The notes beneath the pieces are model-generated. The model did not search any database, had not been told where the DNA came from, and worked only from the letters and a program-made list of their open reading frames with translations. From Eubacterium sp. (GTDB lineage: Bacteria; Bacillota; Clostridia; Peptostreptococcales; Anaerovoracaceae), in NCBI GenBank assembly GCA_021769965.1, contig JAETRU010000017.1, positions 1 through 57,508 of the forward strand: DNA of 57,508 nucleotides. The letters are read 5' to 3'. Below, one piece after another: positions 35,066 to 43,766 of the stretch. Made by a program: the position numbers and the translations under genes. Within the stretch, counting starts at the first letter, position 1. Every line of letters begins with the position of its first letter.

Positions 35066-35980
35066 ATGGATATCAAACAGCTGCAATATTTCTATACACT
35101 CTGCCAGAGAAAAAACATCTCCATCACGGCAGGCTTGCACTATATTTCCCAGCAGGGGCTCAGCGCGTCTATCAAGAAGCTGGAAAGCGAACTGGGCATT
35201 CCCCTCTTTACCCGGGACGGTCACGGCACCTATCCCAACGAATATGCGCAGCAGCTTCTGCCTCACGTAAAAAATCTCCTGGAAAGCTATGAAGAGATCC
35301 AGGAAATCGCAAAAAACAGTAAAGCAAAAATTTCCGGCACAGTTGAAATCGCTGCTGATTTAATGCTCCTTGACTATATTCCCCAGGGAACAGAAGCAAA
35401 GCTCAACGAAACCTTTCCCAATCTGACTTATCATATCCGCAGCGCAGACGACAGATCCGCCATGGACGCGATCCTGAAAGAAACTGCGGATCTTGCGATC
35501 ATATCCGGACCTGTTGACAGAAGAGTTTTTCAGAGCACAGAGCTGCACCGTTTTCCTTATGTGGCTGTCATCAATAGGCAGGATCCTCTATATACAAAGG
35601 ACTCCCTCTGCTTAAAGGATTTCATCGGTCACCAGATCGTTCTGCCTTCATCGGAAACCAACATGCACACGAACATCTGTCAAAAATGCAAAGAGCAGAA
35701 TATCGAACCGGACATAAAATTCCTTGCTTCAAATATTCAGCACCTGATGTATCTGTGTGATTCCAACGAACCGATCGCCGGCATTACTTCCTCTTTTTAC
35801 TGCGCTTCTATTCTGCCGCGGGATTTCAAGATCATTCCCATCGAGGAGCCGAATCTGCATTTTACCATTGAAATCGTAAGCGCCAGAAGCAGGTCCCTGT
35901 CCCAAGCCGCGGTCTGCTTCCGTGACTGGATTATTGATGCCAGCGTACAGATGAAGAAGCTGTCTAAAAACAAAAAATAG
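35066..35980 (+). CDS. LysR family transcriptional regulator
   Basis: 304-aa regulator. The winged helix-turn-helix is at residues 1-62 (MDIKQLQYFYTLCQRKNISITAGLHYISQQGLSASIKKLESELGIPLFTR), followed by the periplasmic-binding-protein-like effector domain (from TVEIAADLMLLDYIPQ). Start at ATG 35066 with AAGGAAGGCG upstream. It is divergent from the arginase-gltS operon with a dyad between them, so it most likely activates that operon in response to its substrate. Confidence 0.93.
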   Translation: MDIKQLQYFYTLCQRKNISITAGLHYISQQGLSASIKKLESELGIPLFTRDGHGTYPNEYAQQLLPHVKNLLESYEEIQEIAKNSKAKISGTVEIAADLMLLDYIPQGTEAKLNETFPNLTYHIRSADDRSAMDAILKETADLAIISGPVDRRVFQSTELHRFPYVAVINRQDPLYTKDSLCLKDFIGHQIVLPSSETNMHTNICQKCKEQNIEPDIKFLASNIQHLMYLCDSNEPIAGITSSFYCASILPRDFKIIPIEEPNLHFTIEIVSARSRSLSQAAVCFRDWIIDASVQMKKLSKNKK

Positions 35981-35986
35981 CAAAAC

Positions 35987-36029
35987 AAAAAGTGTCCTCA
36001 GGCTGATACGCCATGTCAGGGCACTTTTT
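35987..36029. terminator. Bidirectional terminator between lysR and ung
   Basis: Arms AAAAAGTGTCCT (35987-35998) and AGGGCACTTTTT (36018-36029), one mismatch, with A/T runs usable in both directions. Confidence 0.85.
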
Positions 36030-36049
36030 AGATTTATAATTCATTCAGT

Positions 36050-36721
36050 TCATTCTTTCAGATCCCAGTTCACTGGTTCCTGTCCGCAGCTTTCCAGAAA
36101 CTCGTTAGCCCTGGAAAAATATTTGCCGCCGTAAAAGCCGTTATAGGCGGAGAGCGGACTCGGGTGGGCTCCGGTCAGGATCAGATGATTCGGATTGGTG
36201 ATCAGGTTCTGTTTTGACCTGGCATTGCCGCCCCAGAGGATGAATACCATCGGCTTTTCCCTCTCATTGAGCAGGCTGATGACCTTATCGGTAAAGATCT
36301 CCCAGCCCTTTCCTCTATGAGAATTAGGCTGATGCTCCCTGACTGTCAGGCAGGTGTTGAGCAGCAGCACGCCCTGCTCTGCCCATTTTACCAGATAGCC
36401 GTGTTCCGGCGGATCGATCCCAAGGTCATCCGAAAGCTCTCTGAAAATATTCACCAGCGAAGGCGGCTGCTTGATGCCCGGACGCACAGAAAAGGACATG
36501 CCGTGAGCCTGACCCGGACCATGATACGGATCCTGTCCTAAAATCACCACCTTAACATCATCATAATCCGTATATTTCAACGCGTTGAAGATATCATGCA
36601 TGTCCGGATAGATGGTTCTGGTGCGGTATTCCGTGATCAGAAACTGCCGCAGCTTCTGGTAGTATTCCTTCTCAAATTCTCCTGCCAGGATGTTATCCCA
36701 ATGATTTCCTATATTTACCAT
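36050..36721 (-). CDS. ung: Uracil-DNA glycosylase, family 1
   Basis: Removes uracil from DNA to start base-excision repair. 223 aa with [22 protein letters not shown] (catalytic Asp and water-activating motif), [10 protein letters not shown], and [22 protein letters not shown] (His of the HPSPLS minor-groove loop). Start [10 protein letters not shown] at 36721; the upstream GGATGAG is the likely ribosome site. A longer reading to 36766 would overlap the MATE gene and is not needed. It lies 7 bases after the MATE exporter and is probably co-transcribed. Confidence 0.96.
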   Translation of the reverse strand: MVNIGNHWDNILAGEFEKEYYQKLRQFLITEYRTRTIYPDMHDIFNALKYTDYDDVKVVILGQDPYHGPGQAHGMSFSVRPGIKQPPSLVNIFRELSDDLGIDPPEHGYLVKWAEQGVLLLNTCLTVREHQPNSHRGKGWEIFTDKVISLLNEREKPMVFILWGGNARSKQNLITNPNHLILTGAHPSPLSAYNGFYGGKYFSRANEFLESCGQEPVNWDLKE

Positions 36722-36728
36722 AGTTTGC

Positions 36729-38141
36729 TCATCCTTTCTCCGCTTTTTCAGAGGTCTGCTCTTCAAGATCCGTTTCTTCTTGACCCGTTACCGAAAGCCC
36801 CATCTCTTCCGTTCTGAGCCATCTTCCCTTTTTGATGTAGATCAGCATGATCACAGCACCGATGACCCAGGTCACCGGATAACCCAGAATCAGAAGATTC
36901 AGCTGATGCGCGATACTGAGACTGACTTTGATCCAGATGACACGGCAGACGCACAAAGAGAAGATCGAGATGACCATGCCCTCAAAAGTTCTTCCCACAC
37001 CGCGGATCGCGCCGATGGAGATATTCAGGATCGCCAGTACCCAATAGAACGGATACATATATTTCATCATATAAATGCCTGTGTCGATGACCGCCTGCTC
37101 GCCGGAAAAGATCCGGATGATATACGGACCGAAGATCAGCATTACCGCGCCTGCGACCAAAGCATAGACCGTTCCCATACTGATGGAAGTCTTCATACCC
37201 TTTCTTACTCTGTCAACCTTCTGCGCGCCGAAATTCTGTCCGCAGAAAGTCGTCGCCGCCATACTGATACTCAGAATCGGAAGCAGAATGAATCCGTCTA
37301 TCCGGTTAAACGCCGCATATGAAGCCATGACCGTAGCGCCGAAGCTGTTGACACTGGACTGTACGATAACGTTGGACAGAGAAATAACGATGTTCTGCAC
37401 ACCGGTCGGCAGACCGATCCTCACGATCCTCGCCAGCAGATGATCATAGAACCGGATAGCTTTGAAATGCAGTTTATACATTTCATCCGTACGGCATAAG
37501 AACCGCAGGATAAAGAAACAGGATATCGCCTGGGCAATGTCCGTCGCAAGAGCCGCGCCTACGACCCCCATCTTAAATACCGCGACAAAGAGAATATCCA
37601 GAACAGTATTGGATACTGCCGCGATGATCAGATAGACCAGCGCCCGCCTTGAATTTCCTACCGCATTTAAAATTCCCGCCAGCATGTTATATATAACAGC
37701 GAAAAAATGTCCGGCAAAAAAGATCTGCAGATATGCCTTCGCGTCTGCAAAGACCTCCTCCGGCGTATTCATCCAGCGGAGGATCCACGGTGTGAACAGG
37801 ATCCCTATAACAGACAGGAGCAGTCCCGCGCAGATAGCGATCGCCAGCGTGGTATGGATCGCTTTAAACACGCCCTCCTTATTCTGCGCGCCATAGGCCT
37901 GGGAGGTAATGACCCCCGCGCCTGCGGACGCGCCGATACAGAATCCGATGAGAAGCTGAATAATAGCGCCGCTGGCGCCTACTGCCGCAAGAGCGCCGCT
38001 CCCCACGATATTTCCTACGATTACTGAATCCACAATATTATAAAGCTGCTGAAACAGATTCCCTAAAATCAGCGGAATTGAAAAAAGAAGGATTTCCTTC
38101 CAAATTGTGCCTGACGTCATTAAAGTGTTGTTTTTCTGCAT
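36729..38141 (-). CDS. MATE family efflux transporter
   Basis: 470-aa 12-helix exporter of the multidrug and toxin extrusion family (polysaccharide-flippase superfamily). [30 protein letters not shown] and [17 protein letters not shown] are typical, and the second half repeats the pattern ([20 protein letters not shown]). The ATG at 38141 ([11 protein letters not shown]) follows AAGGAGACAATAC; a longer in-frame reading of 54 codons upstream is non-coding. Exports cationic drugs or metabolites by Na+ or H+ antiport; the substrate is unknown. Confidence 0.93.
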   Translation of the reverse strand: MQKNNTLMTSGTIWKEILLFSIPLILGNLFQQLYNIVDSVIVGNIVGSGALAAVGASGAIIQLLIGFCIGASAGAGVITSQAYGAQNKEGVFKAIHTTLAIAICAGLLLSVIGILFTPWILRWMNTPEEVFADAKAYLQIFFAGHFFAVIYNMLAGILNAVGNSRRALVYLIIAAVSNTVLDILFVAVFKMGVVGAALATDIAQAISCFFILRFLCRTDEMYKLHFKAIRFYDHLLARIVRIGLPTGVQNIVISLSNVIVQSSVNSFGATVMASYAAFNRIDGFILLPILSISMAATTFCGQNFGAQKVDRVRKGMKTSISMGTVYALVAGAVMLIFGPYIIRIFSGEQAVIDTGIYMMKYMYPFYWVLAILNISIGAIRGVGRTFEGMVISIFSLCVCRVIWIKVSLSIAHQLNLLILGYPVTWVIGAVIMLIYIKKGRWLRTEEMGLSVTGQEETDLEEQTSEKAEKG

Positions 38142-38253
38142 GTATTGTCTCCTTCCTTCTAAAACTCTACTACTATTTGAACATACTTGCGCACACAAAG
38201 TCAAGGGAATATGCAAAGAAAAAACAAAGTATCTTTTTTTCCGCCCGCATTCG

Positions 38254-38262
38254 TGATAGAAT
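38254..38262 (+). promoter_or_regulatory. Extended -10 abutting a start codon (leaderless candidate)
   Basis: TGA plus TAGAAT (38257-38262) ends 6 bases before the ATG at 38269, so the predicted transcript would begin at or next to the start codon. The -35 region is only a T-run. No ribosome-binding sequence is present between. Confidence 0.45.
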
Positions 38263-38268
38263 AGTTTC

Positions 38269-38916
38269 ATGAGTAAACTATACATATCAAAGGAAGCAGA
38301 CAAAATACTGACAGACTATCTGGAAGAACAGGGGCATGTCCTGGAACGGATCGAGTCAGAAGGCATCGTGGATCCCGCTATCTCCTGTCACCCGGACGTC
38401 TTTCTCTGCAAGATGGGTATTCAGGAAAACGCGCCCGTCTTTTCAGCCTCTTCCGGAGATCTCGGCATGGATTATCCGCAGGACTGCGCATTCAACGCAG
38501 CCTGCACCGGTAAATATTTCATCCACAATCTCCGCGCTACCAACGAAAGACTTCTGCTGGCGGCCAAAGAGATGGGCATAATCCCCATCGATGTACGTCA
38601 GGGTTATACCAAATGCAGCACCGTGATCGTAGACGAAACCTCCATTATCACCTACGATGAAGGCATCGCCAAAGCGTGCGGCAGCTACGCGGATCTGGAT
38701 GTTCTGCTGATATCTCCCGGTTTTGTCCGTCTGGACGGTTATGATACCGGTTTCATCGGCGGCTGCTCCGGCCGGGTCGGCAGGGAGATCATTTTCAACG
38801 GAGATCTGTTCGCCCATCCCGACTTTTCCCGTATTCTCCCCTTTATCGAAAGCCGCGGCCTGACCTGCAGATGGTTTGCCGATTACAAGCTGACCGACAT
38901 CGGCTCCATATTATAG
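38269..38916 (+). CDS. DUF6873-like protein, possible GME/pentein fold
   Basis: 215-aa cytoplasmic protein. I recognise the pattern of a clostridial conserved family (DUF6873, described as having the guanidine-modifying-enzyme fold) from SCHPDVFLCKMG, DCAFNAACTGKYFIHN, GYTKCSTVIVDETSIITYDEGIAKA and GFIGGCSGRVG; the attribution is from memory. Conserved Asp, His and Cys residues would suit a pentein-type catalytic site, but no activity is known. There is no Shine-Dalgarno sequence in the 20 bases before the ATG and a -10 box ends 6 bases upstream, suggesting a leaderless mRNA. Divergent from the MATE gene and followed by its own terminator. Confidence 0.75.
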   Translation: MSKLYISKEADKILTDYLEEQGHVLERIESEGIVDPAISCHPDVFLCKMGIQENAPVFSASSGDLGMDYPQDCAFNAACTGKYFIHNLRATNERLLLAAKEMGIIPIDVRQGYTKCSTVIVDETSIITYDEGIAKACGSYADLDVLLISPGFVRLDGYDTGFIGGCSGRVGREIIFNGDLFAHPDFSRILPFIESRGLTCRWFADYKLTDIGSIL

Positions 38917-38930
38917 GAGGCAGCACGGCA

Positions 38931-38984
38931 GTTTAGCAAAATCGGCGAAATGAGCGAAAATGCCAAACGTTTTGCTAAACTTTT
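38931..38984 (+). terminator. Terminator after the DUF6873-like gene
   Basis: Perfect 11-bp arms GTTTAGCAAAA (38931-38941) and TTTTGCTAAAC (38970-38980), a long 28-base loop with an inner GGC/GCC, then TTTT. Confidence 0.7.
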
Positions 38985-39049
38985 ACAGAACATGCGGCAA
39001 ACCGAGCCGTAAAAATCACAAAATCAAAGATTTTGGATTTTCTGGCATG

Positions 39050-39088
39050 AGCCCTGCCGCGATTTGCGCCGCAAATCGGGCCAGGGCT
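39050..39088. other. Strong hairpin before the radical SAM operon
   Basis: 18-base arms (39050-39067 and 39071-39088) pair at 16 of 18 positions around a GCC triloop. It ends 24 bases before the GTG start, just upstream of the GGAGG site, and has no T-run. It may block or protect the 5' end of the operon mRNA. Confidence 0.5.
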
Positions 39089-39112
39089 TCACGTAATGGA
39101 GGTAAAAGATAA

Positions 39113-40216
39113 GTGAAAAAACATGCTATCATACCTATCTTCATCCCTCACAGAGGCTGTCCCAATGACTGTGTCTTCTGCAACCAGAAAAAGATCACAG
39201 CCCATCAGCAGCCGGTAACCGGGGAAGATGTGATAAATACCATCGAAACATGGCTGTCCACTCTGGAACCCAGAGGGACAGAGACCATCGAAGTAGCCTT
39301 CTTCGGCGGCAGTTTTACGGGAATCCCCATGGAAGAGCAGTCCGCCTATCTTACGATCGCGAAGGGTTACAAAGATGCCGGCCGGATCCACAAGATCCAT
39401 ATGTCCACCAGACCCGACTATATTAACGAAGAAATTCTGGACAACCTGAAAAAATACGGCGCAGACACCATCGAACTGGGCGTCCAGTCCTTTGATGATG
39501 AAGTCCTGCGGCTTTCAGGCCGGGGCCATGACAGCGCCTGCGTCTATGAAAGCAGCCGCCTGATACAGAGCTACGGTTTTGAGCTGGGCATCCAGCTTAT
39601 GATCGGGCTGCCTGCGGACACTCTGGAAAAAGACCTGTACTCCGCCCGTGAGACGGTAAAAATAAATCCGTCCATCGCGCGCCTCTATCCTACGGTGGTC
39701 ATCCGCGATACAGCGCTATACGATCAGTATCTCAACGGGCAGTATCAGCCGCTGGATCAGGAAACAGCGGTATTCCGCACCAAAGAGATGTACAAGCTTC
39801 TTACCGCTGCCGGCATCAACATCATCAGAGTGGGACTGAAAAGCAGTGACATCCTGTCTGGCGAAGGTCAGACGGCTGCCGGAACATTTCATCCGGCTTT
39901 CCGTCAGCTGGTAGAAGGCGATATCGCGCGGGAGCAGATCGAAACGCAGCTGGAGCGGCTGCTGGCATATCCTGCCGCAGAGTATCAAAAGCCGCAGCCC
40001 CGGACCAGTCAGAAAGAGCCGCGGCAGATACCCTTTGACAGAAGGATCAAAGCAGACTTTTACGCCAACCGGCGGTGTATTTCCAATTTAATCGGAAACG
40101 GCGGGAGAAATAAGAAGTTTTTCCTTGAAAAATACCCCCAGCTTCATATATTATATAAGGTGAATGATTTTTTATCGGATTATCAATACGAAGTAAAAAT
40201 AAAAGGAGAATCATAA
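39113..40216 (+). CDS. Elp3-like radical SAM protein
   Basis: 367-aa iron-sulfur enzyme. The radical SAM cysteines are C16-x3-C20-x2-C23 in RGCPNDCVFCNQKK, followed by AFFGGSFTGIP (SAM-binding GGxF) and TIELGVQSFDDEVL, as in the Elp3/oxygen-independent coproporphyrinogen oxidase-like group. There is no C-terminal acetyltransferase domain, so it is not a full Elp3; in other Clostridia this gene usually lies near rnc and smc. Start is GTG at 39113 with GGAGG 10 bases upstream. Its TAA stop overlaps the ACT-protein start as TAATG. The reaction is unknown; tRNA modification is a possibility. Confidence 0.87.
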   Translation: MKKHAIIPIFIPHRGCPNDCVFCNQKKITAHQQPVTGEDVINTIETWLSTLEPRGTETIEVAFFGGSFTGIPMEEQSAYLTIAKGYKDAGRIHKIHMSTRPDYINEEILDNLKKYGADTIELGVQSFDDEVLRLSGRGHDSACVYESSRLIQSYGFELGIQLMIGLPADTLEKDLYSARETVKINPSIARLYPTVVIRDTALYDQYLNGQYQPLDQETAVFRTKEMYKLLTAAGINIIRVGLKSSDILSGEGQTAAGTFHPAFRQLVEGDIAREQIETQLERLLAYPAAEYQKPQPRTSQKEPRQIPFDRRIKADFYANRRCISNLIGNGGRNKKFFLEKYPQLHILYKVNDFLSDYQYEVKIKGES

Positions 40217-40491
40217 TGAACAAAACATCTAAAGCTGTTGTTACAGTCATCGGAAAAGATATGGTCGGCATCCTCGCGAAGGTTTCCACAGCCTGCGCCA
40301 ATGCCAACGCCAACGTAGTAGAAGTGACGCAGTCCGTTCTGGACAGTTTTTTCTGCATGGTCATGATCATCGACATCACGGAGGCCACAAAGTCCATCGA
40401 TGAACTTCAGAGATCCATCTCGGAGCAGGTACCTGCTATGCAGGTCCACGTCATGCACGAGAATATCTTTAATTCCATGCACAGAATTTAG
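40216..40491 (+). CDS. ACT domain protein (UPF0237)
   Basis: 91-aa protein made of a single ACT domain (KAVVTVIGKDMVGILAKVSTACANANANVVEVTQSVLDSFFCMVMIIDI), a small-ligand, usually amino-acid, sensing fold. Overlaps the preceding stop codon by one base (TAATG) with AAAGGAGAATCATA as ribosome site and lies directly before the UPF0210 gene. The ACT-UPF0210 pair is conserved across Firmicutes and the two products probably form a complex; function is unknown. Confidence 0.93.
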   Translation: MNKTSKAVVTVIGKDMVGILAKVSTACANANANVVEVTQSVLDSFFCMVMIIDITEATKSIDELQRSISEQVPAMQVHVMHENIFNSMHRI

Positions 40492-40509
40492 GACAGGAGG
40501 ACATTGCAC

Positions 40510-41868
40510 ATGCTGAACATGAGTGATATCATGGAAACCATTACCATGATACAGGAAGAAAACTTAGACATACGTACGATCACCATGGGAATCTCTCTGC
40601 TGGATTGCGCTGACAGCGACATCGACAGGTCCTGCCAGAAGGTCTATGAAAAGATCACCACCAAGGCCCGCGATCTGGTCAGGGTAGGCGAATCCATCGA
40701 GAAGAAATACGGCATTCCCATCGTCAACAAAAGGATCTCTGTCACTCCGATCTCCATGCTGGCAGGCGTTTCCGGCGGCGATCCGGTAAAATATGCCAAG
40801 GCTCTCGACAAAGCGGCCCATGAGGTGGGCGTCAACTTTATCGGCGGTTTTTCCGCGCTGGTCCAGAAAGGCTTTTCTGCAGGGGATCTTGAGCTGATCG
40901 AGTCGATCCCACGGGCTCTTGCTGAAACAGAACTGGTCTGCTCATCTGTCAATGTGGGTTCCACCAGAGCCGGCATCAACATGGACGCAGTGAAGCTCAT
41001 GGGCCAAAAGGTCCGCGAAACGGCTGAACTGACAAAGGACAGACAGTGCATCGGAGCAGCCAAGCTGGTCGTCTTCTGCAACGCTGTAGAAGATAATCCG
41101 TTTATGGCCGGCGCTTTTCACGGTGTAGGCGAGGCGGACTGCGTGCTGTCTGCCGGCGTTTCCGGTCCCGGCGTCGTGCGCAGCGTTCTGTCAAAGATGC
41201 CTGCTGACGCTACCATGAACGAGGTGGCCGAAGCCATCAAGAAAACTGCCTTCAAGATCACCCGCATGGGTCAGCTGGTAGCGGCCGAAGCTGCGGAAAT
41301 GCTGGACGTCCAGTTCGGCATCATCGATCTTTCTCTGGCGCCGACCCCTGCCGTGGGCGATTCCGTAGCCCATATCTTAGAAGAGATCGGTCTGGAGCAG
41401 TGCGGCGCCCACGGTACCACAGCCGCGCTCGCCATGCTCAATGACGCAGTGAAAAAAGGCGGCGTCATGGCCTCCTCCAGCGTGGGCGGCCTGTCCGGCG
41501 CTTTCATTCCGGTCAGCGAAGACGCAGGTATGATCGCGGCAGCCAGAAACGGAGTCCTCTCCATTGAAAAACTGGAAGCCATGACAGCAGTATGTTCTGT
41601 AGGCCTTGACATGATCGTCATCCCCGGTGACACTACCAGCGAAGTCATCTCCGCCATCATCGCAGATGAAGCGGCCATCGGCATGGTCAACTCCAAGACC
41701 ACCGCGGTCAGAGTCATCCCTGCTATCGGCCTTTCCGAAGGCGAAGAACTGGATTTCGGAGGTCTTCTGGGCTATGGCCCTGTCATGCCGGTGCGCAGCC
41801 AGTCCCCGGCAAAGATGATCAACCGGGGCGGCAGGATCCCGGCGCCGCTGCAGAGTTTGAAGAATTAA
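40510..41868 (+). CDS. UPF0210 (PFL/DUF711) family protein
   Basis: 452-aa conserved cytoplasmic protein. [79 protein letters not shown] and the C-terminal [29 protein letters not shown] are the family's conserved blocks. Structures of the family resemble pyruvate-formate-lyase folds, but no activity is established here. I chose the ATG at 40510 after AGGAGG; a TTG six bases earlier is possible. Acts with the ACT protein by gene pairing; a role in amino-acid or purine-related metabolism is speculative. Confidence 0.92.
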   Translation: MLNMSDIMETITMIQEENLDIRTITMGISLLDCADSDIDRSCQKVYEKITTKARDLVRVGESIEKKYGIPIVNKRISVTPISMLAGVSGGDPVKYAKALDKAAHEVGVNFIGGFSALVQKGFSAGDLELIESIPRALAETELVCSSVNVGSTRAGINMDAVKLMGQKVRETAELTKDRQCIGAAKLVVFCNAVEDNPFMAGAFHGVGEADCVLSAGVSGPGVVRSVLSKMPADATMNEVAEAIKKTAFKITRMGQLVAAEAAEMLDVQFGIIDLSLAPTPAVGDSVAHILEEIGLEQCGAHGTTAALAMLNDAVKKGGVMASSSVGGLSGAFIPVSEDAGMIAAARNGVLSIEKLEAMTAVCSVGLDMIVIPGDTTSEVISAIIADEAAIGMVNSKTTAVRVIPAIGLSEGEELDFGGLLGYGPVMPVRSQSPAKMINRGGRIPAPLQSLKN

Positions 41869-41882
41869 TGAAGGAGCAACTC

Positions 41883-42920
41883 ATGTCTCAAATCAGACTT
41901 GGAAAAACAGAAATAATTACAGATAAAAACGGGTTCGGAGCTCTGCCTATCCAGCGGATATCCTTTGAAGAAGCTGACGCTCTGATCATGCGCGCCTATG
42001 AAAACGGCGTAACATTCTTTGATACTGCCCGTTTCTATACAGACAGCGAAGAAAAGCTGGGACGTTCTCTCTGTGCCCGCGGACTGCGGAGCAAAGTCTA
42101 TCTGGCAAGCAAGACCATGTGCAGTACAACAGAGGAATTCTGGTCTCAGCTGGATACCACTTTGTCCAATCTGCAGACCGACTATCTGGACCTGTATCAG
42201 TTCCACAATCCGTCCTTCTGTCCAAAACCGGGCGACGGCACAGGACTGTATGAAGCCATGCAGGAAGCCAGAGCCTGCGGCAAGATCCGGCATATCGGCA
42301 TTACCAATCACCGGATCGCTGTCGCGAAGGAAGCCATTGAAAGCGGTCTTTATGAGACCATGCAGTTCCCGTTCTGCTATCTGTCAGCGGACGCGGACCT
42401 GGAGCTGGCGGCTCTCTGCAAAGAGGCCGACATGGGATTCATCGCCATGAAGGCTATGAGCGGCGGCCTGATCACAAGGGCCGAAGCTGCCTACGCCTTC
42501 ATCGACCAGTACGATAATGTCCTTCCGATCTGGGGCGTCCAGAAGATCGAGGAACTGGATCAGTTTCTGGCCTGCGGCAAAAATCCACCGGCCATGGATA
42601 AAGAAATGCGGGCCTTTATAGAAAAAGAGCGCCTGGAGCTTTCCGGCGATTTCTGCCGGGGCTGCGGCTACTGTATGCCATGCCCCGCCGGGATCAAAAT
42701 CAACGACTGCGCCCGCATGTCTCTGATGATCCGGCGCGCTCCAACAGAAGTCTACATGGATCAGGAGCATCAGGCCGACATGGATCTGATCGAAAACTGT
42801 CTCCACTGCGGCCAGTGCAGTTCCAGATGCCCGTACGGTCTGGATACTCCGGCCCTGCTGGAGAAAAATCTCGCAGACTACAGGCAGCAGCTTGCTCTGC
42901 GAAACGCAGAATTAAAATAG
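41883..42920 (+). CDS. Aldo/keto reductase with C-terminal 4Fe-4S domain
   Basis: 345-aa oxidoreductase. A TIM-barrel aldo/keto reductase domain shows the catalytic tetrad as Asp and Tyr in FFDTARFYTDSE, Lys in LASKTM and His in YQFHNPS; the C-terminal 90 residues hold CRGCGYCMPCPAGI and CLHCGQCSSRCPYG, two ferredoxin-like cysteine clusters. Such fusions are common in anaerobes and may link NAD(P)H and ferredoxin. The ATG at 41883 has AAGGAG 6 bases upstream; that site overlaps the UPF0210 stop codon, so the genes are coupled. Confidence 0.9.
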   Translation: MSQIRLGKTEIITDKNGFGALPIQRISFEEADALIMRAYENGVTFFDTARFYTDSEEKLGRSLCARGLRSKVYLASKTMCSTTEEFWSQLDTTLSNLQTDYLDLYQFHNPSFCPKPGDGTGLYEAMQEARACGKIRHIGITNHRIAVAKEAIESGLYETMQFPFCYLSADADLELAALCKEADMGFIAMKAMSGGLITRAEAAYAFIDQYDNVLPIWGVQKIEELDQFLACGKNPPAMDKEMRAFIEKERLELSGDFCRGCGYCMPCPAGIKINDCARMSLMIRRAPTEVYMDQEHQADMDLIENCLHCGQCSSRCPYGLDTPALLEKNLADYRQQLALRNAELK

Positions 42921-42956
42921 ACCTGCTGCACCATATCCATCCGCAGCAAAAGCCCC

Positions 42957-43124
42957 GGTTTCGTAAAATCATCGAAGAACATCAAAAATACGAAACTATT
43001 TGAACCGCATTACTGAAAAAGTTTCGTAATTCAAGGGTATACTCCTTTGAATACGAAACTTTTTTTATTGAAAAGATGAAGTTGGTTTCGTAAATCGCGC
43101 TGATCTGCACAAAAATACGAAATT
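42957..43124. repeat. Cluster of six TTTCGTA/TACGAAA palindromic repeats
   Basis: Alternating copies at 42959-42965 (TTTCGTA), 42989-42995 (TACGAAA), 43022-43028, 43052-43058, 43086-43092 and 43116-43122 make three consecutive inverted-repeat units of about 37-64 bases. The gap between the aldo/keto reductase and J-domain genes (42921-43160) contains nothing else. The middle unit doubles as a terminator. Confidence 0.75.
43016..43067. terminator. Bidirectional terminator within the TTTCGTA cluster
   Basis: AAAAAGTTTCGTA (from 43016) pairs with TACGAAACTTTTT (to 43064) with additional inner pairing TTCAAGG/CCTTTGAA. Runs of A and T on both sides suit both convergent genes. Confidence 0.8.
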
Positions 43125-43160
43125 TCCAGCCGACCGCGGTCGAGCCGCGCCCGCGCCTTT

Positions 43161-43766
43161 TTACCAGCAAGGAGAGATCAAACTGGAACAGCAGTACAGG
43201 GTGCAGCATGTATCACACCAGTCATCCTGCTGACCATAGCCCTGACTGTTGGAACGGCCCCGGTACATATTGCCGCCGGCTGCCATCTGCTGATAGATCT
43301 GCCTGTACTCAAAATTATTGGGATCCATATCCATTGCCTGACGGACATTGCTCATGGCATCATCTACCCAGCCCTTTTTGTAGGACAGGACGCCGCTCAG
43401 AAAGAACCATTCCGCGCTTCGGTCCGGCATATTGATCAGCAGCTGCTCTGCGCCTGGCAGATCGTTTCTGTCCAGCGCCTGTCTGACTGCGTAGTAAGCG
43501 GAAGAATCCGCGGATCCGCCTGTATATCCGCCGGATGTTCCTCTGTAGGCCTGGGATCCGGAAGCTCTGCCGGATGTGCCGCGGTTCTTCATCAAAGCGT
43601 CATACGCCTCGTTGATCTCCTGCATTTTCTCTTCCGCCAGATCTGCCAGCGGATTGTTCTGATATTTATCCGGGTGATATTTTTTTACCAGCTCCTTGTA
43701 GGCGGCCTTGATCTCCGCCTCAGATGCTCCCGGCTTTAAACCTAATACTTCATATGGATTATTCAT
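43161..43766 (-). CDS. J-domain co-chaperone with TPR-like C-terminus
   Basis: 201-aa protein. Residues 1-65 are a J domain ([34 protein letters not shown] with HPD), then a Gly/Ser/Tyr linker, a helical repeat region resembling one or two TPRs ([57 protein letters not shown]) and a Cys-rich tail ([14 protein letters not shown]) that might bind metal or membrane. Not DnaJ itself: no zinc fingers. It overlaps the DUF5685 gene by 8 bases. It probably guides DnaK to a specific client, perhaps the DUF5685 protein. Confidence 0.88.
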   Translation of the reverse strand: MNNPYEVLGLKPGASEAEIKAAYKELVKKYHPDKYQNNPLADLAEEKMQEINEAYDALMKNRGTSGRASGSQAYRGTSGGYTGGSADSSAYYAVRQALDRNDLPGAEQLLINMPDRSAEWFFLSGVLSYKKGWVDDAMSNVRQAMDMDPNNFEYRQIYQQMAAGGNMYRGRSNSQGYGQQDDWCDTCCTLYCCSSLISPCW

